Shown one piece after another: positions 63,711-64,000 of a stretch of DNA of 64,000 nt. The stretch comes from Rhodoferax sp. (GTDB taxonomy: Bacteria; Pseudomonadota; Gammaproteobacteria; Burkholderiales; Burkholderiaceae_C). The stretch is taken from contig NZ_JAQTWL010000002.1 in the NCBI RefSeq assembly GCF_028689295.1, positions 62,001-126,000 on the forward strand, written 5' to 3'. Under the pieces are notes generated by a model. It was given only the letters and a program-made list of their open reading frames with translations, made no database searches and was not told the origin of the DNA. The position numbers were made by a program, and so were the translations under genes. Numbering within the stretch: position 1 is the first letter of the stretch; every line of letters starts with the position of its first letter.

Positions 63711-64000
63711 ATGCAAGCCGCCCTGGTCGCTGGTGAAACGTCTGGCGACCTGCTCGCAGGCTTGCTGCTTGATGGCCTGAAGTTGCGCTGGCCCGGATTG
63801 CAATCGGTTGGCATTGGCGGCCCGCAGATGGCACAGCGTGGGTTTGAGGCCTGGTGGCCGCACGACAAGCTGGCGGTGCACGGGTTCAGCTGGGAGGTGC
63901 TGCGCCGTTACCGCGAGATTCTCGGGATACGCAATCAGCTCAAGGCACGTCTGCTGCAGCATCGCCCGGATGTTTTCATTGGTGTGGACGCGCCTGATTT
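63711..64000 (+). CDS. lpxB: Lipid-A-disaccharide synthase, N-terminal part (truncated by window end)
   Basis: MQAALVAGETSGDLLAGLLLDGLKLRWPGLQSVGIGGPQMAQRGFEAW. Confidence 0.95.
   Translation, partial: MQAALVAGETSGDLLAGLLLDGLKLRWPGLQSVGIGGPQMAQRGFEAWWPHDKLAVHGFSWEVLRRYREILGIRNQLKARLLQHRPDVFIGVDAPD

Overview
The window is high-GC betaproteobacterial chromosome, probably Comamonadaceae (Rhodoferax/Polaromonas-like); this is inferred from protein content and no database search was run. Most genes are on the + strand in ordinary chromosomal blocks: uppP; the glycine cleavage operon (gcvT-gcvH-gcvP) behind a tandem glycine riboswitch; etfQO; mutL; xerD; and the long run hslO / rpsB-tsf-pyrH-frr-uppS-cdsA-dxr-rseP-bamA-skp-lpxD-fabZ-lpxA-lpxB. 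The main accessory region is an approximately 16 kb apparent oxalate catabolism island (about 3.6-19.5 kb). It holds a tripartite tricarboxylate transporter (tctCBA), a cytidylate-kinase-like/BON fusion protein, a Crp/Fnr-type regulator, oxalyl-CoA decarboxylase, three formyl-CoA:oxalate CoA-transferases (two essentially identical copies flanking a divergent one), and an NAD-linked formate dehydrogenase with a fused FdsG-FdsB subunit. Three copies of a TTGA-N6-TCAA palindrome lie upstream of tctC, oxc and the third frc, which suggests a dedicated regulon. Other items of note: a hairpin-rich intergenic region near 46.2-46.5 kb with two inverted elements sharing a conserved loop on different stems; a dispersed hairpin family with compensatory stem changes; a brnTA toxin-antitoxin module overlapping mutL; a likely frameshifted AsmA-like gene; and a condensation-domain protein translationally coupled to gcvP. 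No rRNA, tRNA, CRISPR array, transposase or prophage was recognised.
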